A DNA stretch of 47,572 nucleotides, from NCBI GenBank assembly GCA_029338675.1, contig JAQYAV010000149.1, forward strand, positions 1 to 47,572. The letters are read 5' to 3'. Position 1 is the first letter of the stretch. Every line of letters starts with the position of its first letter. Shown here one piece after another: positions 8,469 through 17,799 of this stretch. The notes under the pieces are model-generated. The model searched no databases, was not told where the DNA came from, and worked only from the letters and a program-made list of their open reading frames with translations. The position numbers and the translations under genes are program-made. Source of the DNA: Lachnospiraceae bacterium. GTDB lineage: Bacteria > Bacillota > Clostridia > Lachnospirales > Lachnospiraceae.

Positions 8469-11336
8469 TTATTTTACGAAATAGCTTTCCTTTGGTCCTA
8501 AATATGATTTCTTAATTGGTTTATCAACTGGATAAATTACAATCCTTTCTAGTACTAAGCCAGCCTCCATTGCGCCAATTGTAATACTAGTTAATCCTTT
8601 TTCAAAAGAAAAAGTATCTTTAGTTACTCTGATTTGATCAAGAGCACCTCTACACCATTCTTTATCCCTATTGCTTCCACCACGATAATTCTCGTCTAAT
8701 ATAACATATGTTTTAGTCTGGTTGTTTGCACATACTAAAGCCTGTAATAATTCTCCATTTCGTAGAGAGTTAGTAGGTGTTACCCATATCTCAACAATAT
8801 AATCTCCACTTATTGGAGCCATAAAGCTATATGTAACCTCTGGCTTGTCATCTTCCTTACCAAACCACGAAGTTGTTGGATAAACCTTTAAACCACTTCC
8901 GCTTCTTCCATAGTTATCAATAATCTGGAAGGCACCTTCTGCCACATCCTTCTTACTTGAAAAATGCTTTGCTTCCATAACAATTGCCTCATTATCAGGA
9001 AGGAAGGTCATAGGTGCTATACCATTTTGATCAACCCTTCTCGCCATCACCAAAATAGATACTGTAGTATCCTCTGCCACAACAAGAAGCTCTACTGTAT
9101 CCTTCTCAAGAGATAAAAGACTTCTATCGCAGGATAATTCAATGACCTCAAGGTCTTTAATGTTTCCGTTTTTCTTACTTATTGATAACCATTTTGGAAG
9201 ATTTTCTCCCACAATGTTTATTGAGTAATCTAGTGTTCCTATTCCATCATTGCTTAATTCAATTTTAACCCTTTCATTACCCTCATACATAAAATCATCA
9301 ACAATAATTTGTGATGGTGAGCCATAATTTTTCACACAGATTCTCTCATCATCAGCCCTTGAAACACTAAGTCTTGCCTTTGCAACTGGCTCAACATACA
9401 TTCTAATTGGATATACATGGCCATCATCATTCCATTTAGTAAATCCAACATGCTCCTCAAGCTCCATGCCCTTCCATTTTCCATCTCTGAACTCACCAAA
9501 TTCTTTTGAAAGCTCTCTATCTTTTTCAATGCATTCTGCTAAAAGCTTTCCGTAATAATTAGCTATAGGTCGTCCCTGTTTAGCATAATGGGCATTCTTT
9601 GTAGCGTATAAATTCATTCTTACAAGATTAATGCTTGTTTTTGCAGGATAGTAAATCATACTGTAATATCCAAGCTTTTGTTCATCAGTCATCATGCTAT
9701 ATAATTCTTCATTTCTACGCTCAATATCTGCTGCAAATGCAAGGATTTTATCTGTTTCTTCGTAATTGCAGGGATGATATATAGATGCATTTAATGCTTC
9801 TGGCCTTCTCTTTGCATTCAGCTCAACAAAGTCTAAATACACACTAGCAATCCTGTTAACTGTTTCTTCATCTGCCCATGAAAAATTCTTTTTTGTCCAC
9901 TGCTTCATGTATTCATCTATCACATTTCTTGAATTAGTTCCCCACTTGTCAAAGTCATAAGCAAGACAAAGAAAATAATTAAGGGCTACTTCATTTCCTT
10001 TTAAATCCCCAACATTAACAATCCATATATCCTTTATTCCATAATCATATGCTTCAGACATCTGTTCCCAGATTGTAGTAAGCTTTGTAGATGGCATCCA
10101 CTCATAAGAAATAGGATCTCCATGATAATCCAAATGATAATACATTCCAAATCCACCTGGATGCTTTCTCATTTCCTCCGTTGGGAGTGTTCTCATATGT
10201 CCAAAATTATCCTCACAGAGCATAAATATTACATCATCAAGCTCCTTCCAATTGCATAAACCTTCTGTATTCTCATCCCCATAAAAATACGCTTCAACCT
10301 CTTTGTACAAAGCCAATAACTGAGGTACCTTAGTCACATCCTCATTAATGCACTCTTTAATAAGTCCTCTTTGAGTAGTTATTATATCCTTTAACAAATC
10401 AATGTTGTCTTTAAGGGTAGCCTCCTCACCAAGCATAGAGCTATCTCTTTCCCCTCGCATTCCAATAGTAACCATATGCCCATACTTGCCACTTCTAATT
10501 AGGGCATCTCTCCAGTATCTTGTTAAGCCCTCGCTATTTGTATAATAATTCCATTCATTTCCATAAATGGAATCCTCACCACGAACAATATCCCATTCCT
10601 CGCTAGCTCTAAGGCAAGGCTCATGATGTGAATATGCAACAGTTATACCATACATATGTGCCAATTCTTCACTTAAGCTGCCTGGACCATCCAAGCAAAA
10701 TGATGAAGTCCACATTGCAGGCCACAGATAATTACCCTTCATTCTAAGCAAGAATTCAAATACCTTATCATACATTTCAGCAGTAAATCCATTATAGTGA
10801 TTGAAGGTCCAATTTCCAAAACATGGCCACTCATCATTAATAAAAAATCCTCTATATCTTACACTTGGTTCCTTTGAAATAATTTCTATATCCTTAGAAA
10901 TAATTATTTCATCTCTAGCTTCAGGAACTACGTCTCCAAAATCACACATTGCAGTAACGCCAATATATTCAGACAAAGCAAATAAACCATATATTGTTCC
11001 AAGCTTATCACTTCCACATATAAGAAGAAGCTTTGAAGCCTCTTTATATGGATTATCAATTAAACTAATAGAATATACCTCACGTTTATTTTCTATGCTC
11101 TTTCTATCAAATAGTCCTTTCTCCTCAAGTTCATTAAGTAATGAACTATTTCCAAGAGTTGCAATCAAAACCTTTGTGGATGCATCATATTTATTTACCA
11201 GCTTAGGTTTCTTTCCTGTAACCTTGCAAAAATCATCTAAAACCTTTGTGGCAATTTTCTTTACGCCTTCAAATGCCTCTTTTTCAACAAGCATATTGAA
11301 TATTGAATTGTTATCAATCAAAGTTATTGTACTCAA
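8469..11336 (-). CDS. GH115 xylan alpha-glucuronidase, cytoplasmic
   Basis: 955 residues from a TTG start at 11336, chosen because GGAGGA lies seven bases upstream; the longer frame from 11399 has no site and would run through the terminator hairpin. GH115 signatures include YRGFFINDEWPCFGNW (about 160-175), RMKGNYLWPAMW (about 198-209) and VGDLKGNEVALNYFL. The C-terminal part is a beta-rich domain, as in other GH115 enzymes. These enzymes remove glucuronic or 4-O-methylglucuronic acid from internal or terminal xylose units of xylan. There is no signal peptide, so it should act on imported oligosaccharides. The acetylesterase gene sits immediately upstream on the same strand. Confidence 0.92.
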   Translation of the reverse strand: MSTITLIDNNSIFNMLVEKEAFEGVKKIATKVLDDFCKVTGKKPKLVNKYDASTKVLIATLGNSSLLNELEEKGLFDRKSIENKREVYSISLIDNPYKEASKLLLICGSDKLGTIYGLFALSEYIGVTAMCDFGDVVPEARDEIIISKDIEIISKEPSVRYRGFFINDEWPCFGNWTFNHYNGFTAEMYDKVFEFLLRMKGNYLWPAMWTSSFCLDGPGSLSEELAHMYGITVAYSHHEPCLRASEEWDIVRGEDSIYGNEWNYYTNSEGLTRYWRDALIRSGKYGHMVTIGMRGERDSSMLGEEATLKDNIDLLKDIITTQRGLIKECINEDVTKVPQLLALYKEVEAYFYGDENTEGLCNWKELDDVIFMLCEDNFGHMRTLPTEEMRKHPGGFGMYYHLDYHGDPISYEWMPSTKLTTIWEQMSEAYDYGIKDIWIVNVGDLKGNEVALNYFLCLAYDFDKWGTNSRNVIDEYMKQWTKKNFSWADEETVNRIASVYLDFVELNAKRRPEALNASIYHPCNYEETDKILAFAADIERRNEELYSMMTDEQKLGYYSMIYYPAKTSINLVRMNLYATKNAHYAKQGRPIANYYGKLLAECIEKDRELSKEFGEFRDGKWKGMELEEHVGFTKWNDDGHVYPIRMYVEPVAKARLSVSRADDERICVKNYGSPSQIIVDDFMYEGNERVKIELSNDGIGTLDYSINIVGENLPKWLSISKKNGNIKDLEVIELSCDRSLLSLEKDTVELLVVAEDTTVSILVMARRVDQNGIAPMTFLPDNEAIVMEAKHFSSKKDVAEGAFQIIDNYGRSGSGLKVYPTTSWFGKEDDKPEVTYSFMAPISGDYIVEIWVTPTNSLRNGELLQALVCANNQTKTYVILDENYRGGSNRDKEWCRGALDQIRVTKDTFSFEKGLTSITIGAMEAGLVLERIVIYPVDKPIKKSYLGPKESYFVK

Positions 11337-11378
11337 CTTATATTCCTCCGAATTATATATTTTAGGTAATACTAAAAT

Positions 11379-11404
11379 AATGCGTGGATGAAAACCCACG
11401 CATT
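11379..11404 (-). terminator. hairpin between acetylesterase and GH115 genes
   Basis: A nine-bp perfect stem, AATGCGTGG/CCACGCATT, with an 8-nt loop lies 11 bases after the esterase stop, followed on the minus strand by ATTTTAGT. The U-run is weak, so it may be a partial terminator or 3' end stabiliser that tunes GH115 output relative to the esterase. Confidence 0.7.
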
Positions 11405-11415
11405 ATCTTAGTCGC

Positions 11416-13110
11416 TTATTCTACATATCCAAAACCTAATATTGTAAATAGCTTATCCTCATCACCAGAAGCCATCTTTATTTCAATTGTATGTTCTTTA
11501 GTTTCTTCTTCAGTGAAGAGAATTGAAGCATGACAATGAGTCCATCCCACCTGTCGTGGATCAAATTCTAATACCTTTTCGCCATCCACATAAATATCTG
11601 CCTTTCCAAACTCTGCTGAGCCTGAGTCCTTACTTATAAGTAATAACGCTTTACAAGTAAGCTTCATTACAAAAGGAGCATTTCCTTTAACATGATGCCA
11701 GTTATATGGGAATACAGGTGTTGCTGCAAATTCATCATCAAACTCAACTAGCTGAAGTTCTTTGTCTTCTTCAGTAAAATCACCTACTGAAACAATATCA
11801 CATTTGTCAAAATTAGTCTTTTTGTCTAACAATCTTACATTAGTAAAATCTATGCCAAATACAGGTTCTACCTTCTCCCAGTCAAATTCCTCATCAAGCT
11901 CCATAGCATCAACAGCTCTAATCAAATTCATAATTGTATCTGCCATAATCTTGTGACCAGCATTAGTAGGATGAAATCTATCATAGAAGAATTGATTCTT
12001 ACTAACTACTCTTCCCTTGCCTAGTTTCTTATAGAACTGTTCTACAACAGCATCTCTCACACTTGCCATTGGAAGCTGATATCTAAAGCCACATGGCGAA
12101 AGTCTCTCCTGAAGATTCCAATCATCAGCAAATACTGCATATATTAACAATACTGCTGTATCCTTTGAAAGAGAAAGAGCCTTTCTAATAAGGCACTCAT
12201 AGCATCTACCCTTTGTCTCGTCATCCTCATCATTAACAGCAAACTCAATCACTACTAAATCAGGATTAACTGTTCCTTCTCTTAATATATCTCTCTCAAA
12301 TCTAATCATTCCAAGCTCTGAAGGTGTTCCACCTACACCTCCCTTAATGAAATGAATATTATCGCCTGTTCCAAATTCGTTCTTGAAATGTTCATAAGTC
12401 TGATAAGCATATGCCTTAGTGTTAATTGGAACAGCACCAGCCCCCTGTGTAATAGAGCCACCAATAAATGCAACTGTTACATCCTGTCCACTTTTAGCCT
12501 TCTCAATTACTCTCTTAAGTCTGTTGTTATTACCAGTTGAAACTAATGATTTCTCAATAATCTTCTTATAATCCTCAGACTCAAAATCTATTTCATTTTC
12601 CTCCTCAATAGGAGGTGCCTCATATCCTTGTCTAAGATAAAGTCTTACATTAACAGATGCATATATCTCAGGCTTAACGAATTCAAATCTAGCCTGTCCA
12701 ACTACATCATCATCACCAGTCCACTGAACATCATCAAACCATACGATATGCTCCATACCATCTGGAATGCAAGATATATTAATTGTTGTGCCAGAGACAT
12801 ATGGATCCTTCTTGCCATACATCTGGAATGCAAAATTAATCTCATTCTCAAGATCATCAGACTCAATGCTAACGCCAATACCTGCAACCATATCTAAAAA
12901 TGTATCTGCATTAACAAGCATATCAAGCATAGCCTCATCCTGAATATTTCCAACTAGATTAGCAAATGTACAAACTCTTCTATCACTAAGATATATTGGC
13001 TGCATACCTTTTCCATCTTCTGTTGGGCTTGCCACTACTTCTTTATTCTTAAATAAATAAAAGCTACTTCCTTTTGCAGTAGGATCCTTTGGTGCATTTC
13101 TTTCTGACAT
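11416..13110 (-). CDS. SGNH/GDSL carbohydrate acetylesterase (likely acetylxylan esterase)
   Basis: 564 residues, no signal peptide. An N-terminal beta-rich domain (about 1-175) precedes an SGNH hydrolase domain: block I VAFIGGSITQGAGA with nucleophile Ser219, an oxyanion Gly in GGVGGT (about 258-262), block III VIEFAVND with Asn293, and block V YDRFHPTNAGH with catalytic Asp377 and His380. A further beta-sandwich follows (about 400-564). SGNH enzymes of this build deacetylate plant polysaccharide fragments. Pairing with a cytoplasmic GH115 points to xylo-oligosaccharides, but mannan or another acetylated sugar cannot be excluded. ATG 13110 is preceded by AGGAGG. The first gene of a two-gene unit. 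Confidence 0.85.
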   Translation of the reverse strand: MSERNAPKDPTAKGSSFYLFKNKEVVASPTEDGKGMQPIYLSDRRVCTFANLVGNIQDEAMLDMLVNADTFLDMVAGIGVSIESDDLENEINFAFQMYGKKDPYVSGTTINISCIPDGMEHIVWFDDVQWTGDDDVVGQARFEFVKPEIYASVNVRLYLRQGYEAPPIEEENEIDFESEDYKKIIEKSLVSTGNNNRLKRVIEKAKSGQDVTVAFIGGSITQGAGAVPINTKAYAYQTYEHFKNEFGTGDNIHFIKGGVGGTPSELGMIRFERDILREGTVNPDLVVIEFAVNDEDDETKGRCYECLIRKALSLSKDTAVLLIYAVFADDWNLQERLSPCGFRYQLPMASVRDAVVEQFYKKLGKGRVVSKNQFFYDRFHPTNAGHKIMADTIMNLIRAVDAMELDEEFDWEKVEPVFGIDFTNVRLLDKKTNFDKCDIVSVGDFTEEDKELQLVEFDDEFAATPVFPYNWHHVKGNAPFVMKLTCKALLLISKDSGSAEFGKADIYVDGEKVLEFDPRQVGWTHCHASILFTEEETKEHTIEIKMASGDEDKLFTILGFGYVE

Positions 13111-13156
13111 ATTTTCTATTCCTCCTGTCTACTATTCCTAGGGTTGTATACAAGCT

Positions 13157-13193
13157 ATTATATATTACCCTTTTGTAAAAATCTATAGATTTT
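13157..13193 (-). promoter_or_regulatory. promoter with palindromic operator for the acetylesterase-GH115 unit
   Basis: The minus strand has a perfect -10 TATAAT (13157-13162). A perfect 16-bp palindrome, AAAATCTATAGATTTT (13178-13193), covers the place where the -35 should be, and no good -35 hexamer is present. This layout suggests binding of a dimeric regulator at the promoter; whether it represses or activates is unknown. Confidence 0.5.
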
Positions 13194-13251
13194 ATAAATG
13201 TTTATAACGATTTATTAAAAAATATTTTCATGTGTTTATATCATTTTTTTG

Positions 13252-13860
13252 TTAGTTGTATTCAAGAATGTTGTAATTATTTATTATAATATTTTCATCC
13301 ACAAAATCAATATTAGCTATTATGCCTTTGCCATTTTCAATTTGCCATTCAAAATAGTCCTTATGTGGCTTTGAAAATCTATCCATAATGGCCATAATTG
13401 TACCACCATGTGCAACAATAGCAACATCTTTCTCCTTCCCATATCGACTAACAAAATCCTTTATATACGAAAAAAACGCCTTGCAGCAACGTTCTTCAAA
13501 CTCTCCCTTACTTTCTCCATTAGGAAAAGGGGCTTCACCATTGCTATCTATGTAAGCCTGATATTCTGCGTAATCTTTCAATTCCTCGTAATTTTTATAT
13601 TCGTAATCTCCAAAATTACATTCCTTAAAGTTATCTACAACCTTCTGAGGCAGCCCTCCTAATATTGCAGTTGCAGTATCAACACATCTTGCCATAGGAC
13701 TTACCGCAACCTCAGTAAGCATCATATTGTTCTTAAATTCCCATTTATATTCTTTTAATCTGTCTAATTCCTCTCTAAGAACACCCTCGTTAGTTGTTCC
13801 AACATATCTTCTTTCTACATTTCCCTTAGTCTTTCCATGTCTGATTAATACTATTTTCAT
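13252..13860 (-). CDS. cobC: histidine phosphatase, probable alpha-ribazole phosphatase
   Basis: 202 residues of the phosphoglycerate-mutase-like family. The phosphate-accepting His is in IVLIRHGKTKGN, followed by SPMARCVDTA and the second His in VAIVAHGGTIMAI. In cobalamin synthesis CobC removes the 5'-phosphate of alpha-ribazole-phosphate or of adenosylcobalamin-phosphate. The role is assigned from context: the start overlaps the preceding mini-cobU stop by 4 bases (ATGA) in a cobT-U-S operon. Sequence alone would allow a general phosphatase. Confidence 0.8.
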   Translation of the reverse strand: MKIVLIRHGKTKGNVERRYVGTTNEGVLREELDRLKEYKWEFKNNMMLTEVAVSPMARCVDTATAILGGLPQKVVDNFKECNFGDYEYKNYEELKDYAEYQAYIDSNGEAPFPNGESKGEFEERCCKAFFSYIKDFVSRYGKEKDVAIVAHGGTIMAIMDRFSKPHKDYFEWQIENGKGIIANIDFVDENIIINNYNILEYN

Positions 13861-14204
13861 TTAATTTTCTCACCTATGCCACACACAACGCGAATTACTG
13901 TTTCTGAAGTCTCTGCCAATCTGCAGTTTATTCGCCCATTTGTCTCTCGAAACTTACGTTCAAATTCATCCACGGGAACGACTCCATATCCAACCTCATC
14001 ACTAATAACAACAAGCTTATCCAAGCTGCCATATTCACTAATATGAAGTAACAATCGCTTATCTAACTCTGCAAATGAATCTAAGCCTTTTTTAAGTTCT
14101 TCTCTAACAATACTCTGATATCCATTTATCACCACATAATCTGGAAAATTATCTTCTGCATATTTCATTTTGCCCTGATAAGCTCCACCAACAATAAAAA
14201 CCAT
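13857..14204 (-). CDS. mini CobU-like P-loop protein (115 residues)
   Basis: It begins MVFIVGGAYQGKMKYAE, a P-loop at the normal CobU position. It ends with VISDEVGYGVVP, then RKFRETNGRINCRLAETSE and RVVCGIG, which match the C-terminal half of CobU (consensus NEVGxGIVP, FRDxxGRxNQxLA). The middle third of a normal CobU (about 180-200 residues) is missing, including the RIxxHxxxR segment with the guanylylated His. It may therefore keep cobinamide-kinase-like nucleotide binding without guanylyltransferase activity, or act with the full CobU encoded two genes upstream. The frame is intact and translationally coupled to cobC. Its AGGAGG lies 19 bases from the ATG inside a hairpin. Confidence 0.8.
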   Translation of the reverse strand: MVFIVGGAYQGKMKYAEDNFPDYVVINGYQSIVREELKKGLDSFAELDKRLLLHISEYGSLDKLVVISDEVGYGVVPVDEFERKFRETNGRINCRLAETSETVIRVVCGIGEKIK

Positions 14205-14212
14205 ATTCTTAT

Positions 14213-14249
14213 ATATATTTTATCCTCCTACCAGGATTATAAAATATAT
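14213..14249 (-). promoter_or_regulatory. hairpin enclosing the ribosome site of mini-cobU
   Basis: An 11-bp perfect stem, ATATATTTTAT/ATAAAATATAT (14213-14223, 14239-14249), continues into TCCT/AGGA around a 3-nt loop. The AGGAGG of the downstream gene is in the inner stem and would be hidden when folded. The cobS to mini-cobU gap (14205-14336) also holds the hairpins TTTATGC/GCATAAA and CAACT/AGTTG. Translation control or transcript processing is an inference. Confidence 0.5.
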
Positions 14250-14336
14250 GCTCCTTTCTAATGTGATATATTTATCTACAACACTTCGCCAACTACCCAG
14301 TTGTCGTTTATGCTAAAGCATAAAAGGGTATAAAGG

Positions 14337-15101
14337 CTACATTATCAAGCTTGTAACAATAATAACCCCTAGCTCACAAAGCTGAAGAAAATAGCCAGCC
14401 AAATCACCTGTTACCCCACCAAAGGTTTTCTGTGACATTACATAATAGTAAGCAAGGACAATAAAGCCAACTGCCACTACAGCTGCCCCCATCACTATAT
14501 CAATGCATAAGAATGCTATAACGCACACAAAAAGCTCCACAAATAAAACTGGTTTTGATTTATTATCAGACATCTCCTTTGCACTTGCCAACATTCCATC
14601 TTTTTTAGCTTTTGGAAAAGTCATCACTGACAAGCCACTTAATATTCTCGAAAAAACAAATCCCACTGCATAAATCGCATATTGTTTTACAATGATATCT
14701 CCTTTTATTAACTCATAGGCAAATGCAAAATATAGCAGAAAATATACGATTCCATATATTATTGCAAATGCACCAGCGTGTGGATCCTTTAATATCTTAA
14801 GTTTTTCTTCTTTTGGTTTATATGAGCTTTTGGCATCAACTGTATCCATATATCCATCCATATGAATTCCACCTGTAATTAATATAGGTAAAACAGTCAT
14901 AATAGCAGACAAAGCAAGAATAGATATATTGCCAAAATACATTTTTATAAAATAAATAACTGCAAATTCTACCCCACCGATAAATACTCCAATAAACGGA
15001 AAAAAACACATTATATATTTCATATATTTTTTATCCCATTTTACCTTTGGCATAGGCACACGTGAATATGTTGAAAATGCCATTATCAACGATTTTATCA
15101 T
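14337..15101 (-). CDS. cobS: adenosylcobinamide-GDP ribazoletransferase (cobalamin synthase)
   Basis: 254 residues, a polytopic membrane protein. Family marks are the Asp-rich GGIHMDGYMDTVDAKSSY near 95-115, then KILKDPHAGAFA, and the C-terminal FGGVTGDLAGYFLQLCEL. CobS joins adenosylcobinamide-GDP to alpha-ribazole (or its phosphate) at the membrane. Its start directly follows the cobU stop. Confidence 0.95.
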   Translation of the reverse strand: MIKSLIMAFSTYSRVPMPKVKWDKKYMKYIMCFFPFIGVFIGGVEFAVIYFIKMYFGNISILALSAIMTVLPILITGGIHMDGYMDTVDAKSSYKPKEEKLKILKDPHAGAFAIIYGIVYFLLYFAFAYELIKGDIIVKQYAIYAVGFVFSRILSGLSVMTFPKAKKDGMLASAKEMSDNKSKPVLFVELFVCVIAFLCIDIVMGAAVVAVGFIVLAYYYVMSQKTFGGVTGDLAGYFLQLCELGVIIVTSLIM

Positions 15102-15716
15102 TTATATTTCTTCTTTCTTTTTTAATTCTATAGGTATTCCACATACTACCTCATAGGATTTTTCTGATAGTTCAGTAAGACGTCTATTTATATATGCCAG
15201 ATAATCTGCATAGCGAATCGTTTCTTCGTATTCGTTATTTCTATCAATATATATTTCATTTGTAACAACTACATATGCTTTTACTTTTTTTGACATATTG
15301 AATATTGGCTCAACAATGTACTCTTCAATTTTACTTTTCCATTTTGCTTGACTAAATTCCTGTCCTATCTTATAAGAATTAAGTCTTCCCTCGTCAAGAT
15401 ACATTTCATTAGCCAGCAAATTAGACATACATTCACTTAAAAGAACCTTTTCACCATCTATAGCCTCATTGCATAGCAACGATGAAATATTGCAAAAGCA
15501 CTCAATTGTTTCAAAGCCTTTTCCTGCTCTTTGACATTTATGTCTATCTATTCTTTGTTTTGTTTCCTCATCCATTACCCCTGGCTTACCAAAAATGTAT
15601 GGGTACATATGTGCAATATAATACATATTAGACGAAGCACTATTTAATTCAACACACAGCGTCTCTGCAAAAGCTGACTTGCCACTTCCACTTCCTCCTG
15701 TTACCAGATATAACAT
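15102..15716 (-). CDS. cobU: adenosylcobinamide kinase / cobinamide-phosphate guanylyltransferase
   Basis: 204 residues. The P-loop is VTGGSGSGKSAFAE at the N-terminus and RIDRHKCQRAGKGFETIE carries the guanylyl-accepting His (H59). The C-terminal motif has drifted: the usual NEVGxGIVP reads TNEIYIDRN, though the later YINRRLTELSEKSYEVVCGIP is recognisable. It thus keeps the kinase loop and catalytic His but has a degenerate C-terminal motif, the reverse of the mini CobU downstream. It lies between cobT and cobS with no gaps. Confidence 0.9.
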   Translation of the reverse strand: MLYLVTGGSGSGKSAFAETLCVELNSASSNMYYIAHMYPYIFGKPGVMDEETKQRIDRHKCQRAGKGFETIECFCNISSLLCNEAIDGEKVLLSECMSNLLANEMYLDEGRLNSYKIGQEFSQAKWKSKIEEYIVEPIFNMSKKVKAYVVVTNEIYIDRNNEYEETIRYADYLAYINRRLTELSEKSYEVVCGIPIELKKKEEI

Positions 15717-16793
15717 TTACAAAGCTTCCTCCTCAAATCTCTCATATGCCTCAATGTTATAATTGTCAAATGTTCCCATGTTGTTGTATATAGAAACAGC
15801 CATATCAAGCATTGGCATAAGTGCAATAGCACCTGTTCCTTCTCCAAGACGAAGTCCACCATCTATCATAGGCGATACTCCTATTTTTTCTAAAGCAAGT
15901 TTACCTGTCATCTCCCCAGACACATGAGAAGCAATCATATAATCAGCACAGGCTGCATCTATATTTACTGCGCACAAAGCAGAAACGGAAGATATTGCCC
16001 CATCAATTATTATGGGAAGCTTATACCTTAATCCACCTAAAAATAAGCCCACCATTCCGGCTATTTCTAAACCACCCACTGCAGAAATAAGCTTATACAT
16101 ATCCTGATTATAATTATCTTTGACTCTTTCAATTGCTTTTTTTACTACAAGCAATTTCTTATTTAAGCCTGACTTACTTAATCCAGCACCTACTCCAGTT
16201 ACTTCCTCTGCTGACTTATCCAGCAACACCCCTGCCAAAATGCTAGTAGGCGTAGTATTTCCTATGCCCATCTCACCAGTGGCAATTATTTTGTAGCCTT
16301 TATCCTTTAAGGCTCCAACAATTTCTATACCTGTTTCAATAGCCTTCTTACATTCCTCAATGCTCATAGCATCTTCAATAGCAAGGTTATTTGTTCCACG
16401 TTTTATTTTTCTATTTATTACTTTATTGGTAACTAGCTCATTTTCCTGATAGTAATCAGTGTCCATGCCAATATCTACAGTAAATACATCTACATTGGCA
16501 TAATTACACATCTGATTAACTGTTGATTTACCTTCTGTAAAATTCTCTGCAACAATTCTTGTAACCTCACTTGTTGTCTGTGTAACTTGCTCGGCAACAA
16601 CACCATGATCTGCACACATAATAACTAAGGCTCTTTTGTCAATTCTTAGACCCTTTGCTGAGCCATATATTCCACATAGCTTAGCAACATCATCCTCCAT
16701 TACACCAAGGCTTGCTATTGGTTTGGCTATATTATCCCAATTCATTTTAGCCTCTATGACTATTTTTTTAATGTTTTCATCTACTATTTTCAT
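15717..16793 (-). CDS. cobT: nicotinate-nucleotide-dimethylbenzimidazole phosphoribosyltransferase
   Basis: 358 residues, normal length. It activates the lower-ligand base by transferring phosphoribose from nicotinate mononucleotide, giving alpha-ribazole phosphate. Motifs: VIMCADHGVVAEQVTQT, ATGEMGIGNTTPTS with the substrate loop, the AAIS-type stretch IIDGAISSVSALCAVN, and near the C-terminus GGLRLGEGTGAIALMP with the catalytic Glu. No cobalamin riboswitch is evident upstream; corA ends only 29 bases before the start. Confidence 0.96.
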   Translation of the reverse strand: MKIVDENIKKIVIEAKMNWDNIAKPIASLGVMEDDVAKLCGIYGSAKGLRIDKRALVIMCADHGVVAEQVTQTTSEVTRIVAENFTEGKSTVNQMCNYANVDVFTVDIGMDTDYYQENELVTNKVINRKIKRGTNNLAIEDAMSIEECKKAIETGIEIVGALKDKGYKIIATGEMGIGNTTPTSILAGVLLDKSAEEVTGVGAGLSKSGLNKKLLVVKKAIERVKDNYNQDMYKLISAVGGLEIAGMVGLFLGGLRYKLPIIIDGAISSVSALCAVNIDAACADYMIASHVSGEMTGKLALEKIGVSPMIDGGLRLGEGTGAIALMPMLDMAVSIYNNMGTFDNYNIEAYERFEEEAL

Positions 16794-16822
16794 TGCTACA
16801 ACATCTTTCTATATTTTGAAGC

Positions 16823-17764
16823 TTACATCATTTTTCGTTTTTTGAGAATAATTGCTACAATTACGCATATAACTGCTGTAACACTACATATTACTCCAAA
16901 GCCACAGGTTGTTGCAGCAAGCGGCATACCTTCCGATTTTACGTTCATTCCATACAACCCTGAAATAATTGTTGGAATTGACATTACTATTGTGATTGAT
17001 GCCAAATATTTCATTATATTGTTAAGCCTGTTGTCAATTACTGCAGACATCAATTCTCTAGTACCCTTGATGATATCCCTGTATATTTGTGTCATCTCAA
17101 TGGCCTGTAAATTCTCTATTACAGCATCATCCAAAAGCTCCTGATCATCAGGATACTTCTTTATTCCACTATATCTTTTTAGCTTATCCAAAACCATTCG
17201 ATTAGCTCTTAATGAGGTATCAAAGTATACAAGGTTGGACTCGAGCTCGTACAAAATGATGATATCTGAATCCTCTGTTGTTCCTCCAATTTTTTCTTCC
17301 ATTTCAATTCTCTTTTTATCAATTACCCTTAGATATGTCTGATACAACATATTGGCTCTATAAAGTAGTTGATAAGTAAATCTAACCTGTTTTTTTGTTG
17401 TGAAATCACGAATATGAGAATCAATAAAGTATCTTACAACAGGAGTCTCCACAGAACAAACTGTAATAATTGCCTCTTTTGTCCATATAACGCCAAGAGG
17501 AATTGTTGTATATGCTTCCTGACTATGTCTAATTTCCACCGAAGGAATATCGAATAAAATTAGAGTATAATCTTCTGTAACGTCCACACGTGATGACTCA
17601 TAGCTATCCAATGCAGCTCTTAAATCTACTATATCTATTCCATACTTAAACGCAATCTTATTAGCTTCATCATTAGTCGGAGCAACAAGGTTAATCCACA
17701 TACCCTGCTCATATTCCTTTATCTCCGTCAACTTTCCATCATTAGTAATGTATCGACTAATCAT
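16823..17764 (-). CDS. CorA-family divalent cation transporter
   Basis: 313 residues when started at ATG 17764 (MISRYITND), where AAGGAG lies seven bases upstream. A large cytoplasmic domain is followed by two C-terminal helices with the family signature YGMNV after helix 1, and a basic KKRK tail. CorA proteins carry Mg2+, sometimes Co2+ or Ni2+. Being 29 bases ahead of cobT, it could be cotranscribed and supply metal, but cobalt specificity cannot be read from the sequence. Confidence 0.9.
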   Translation of the reverse strand: MISRYITNDGKLTEIKEYEQGMWINLVAPTNDEANKIAFKYGIDIVDLRAALDSYESSRVDVTEDYTLILFDIPSVEIRHSQEAYTTIPLGVIWTKEAIITVCSVETPVVRYFIDSHIRDFTTKKQVRFTYQLLYRANMLYQTYLRVIDKKRIEMEEKIGGTTEDSDIIILYELESNLVYFDTSLRANRMVLDKLKRYSGIKKYPDDQELLDDAVIENLQAIEMTQIYRDIIKGTRELMSAVIDNRLNNIMKYLASITIVMSIPTIISGLYGMNVKSEGMPLAATTCGFGVICSVTAVICVIVAIILKKRKMM

Positions 17765-17799
17765 CCTATCACTCCTTCCCTTCACCAACCTCTAGACAC

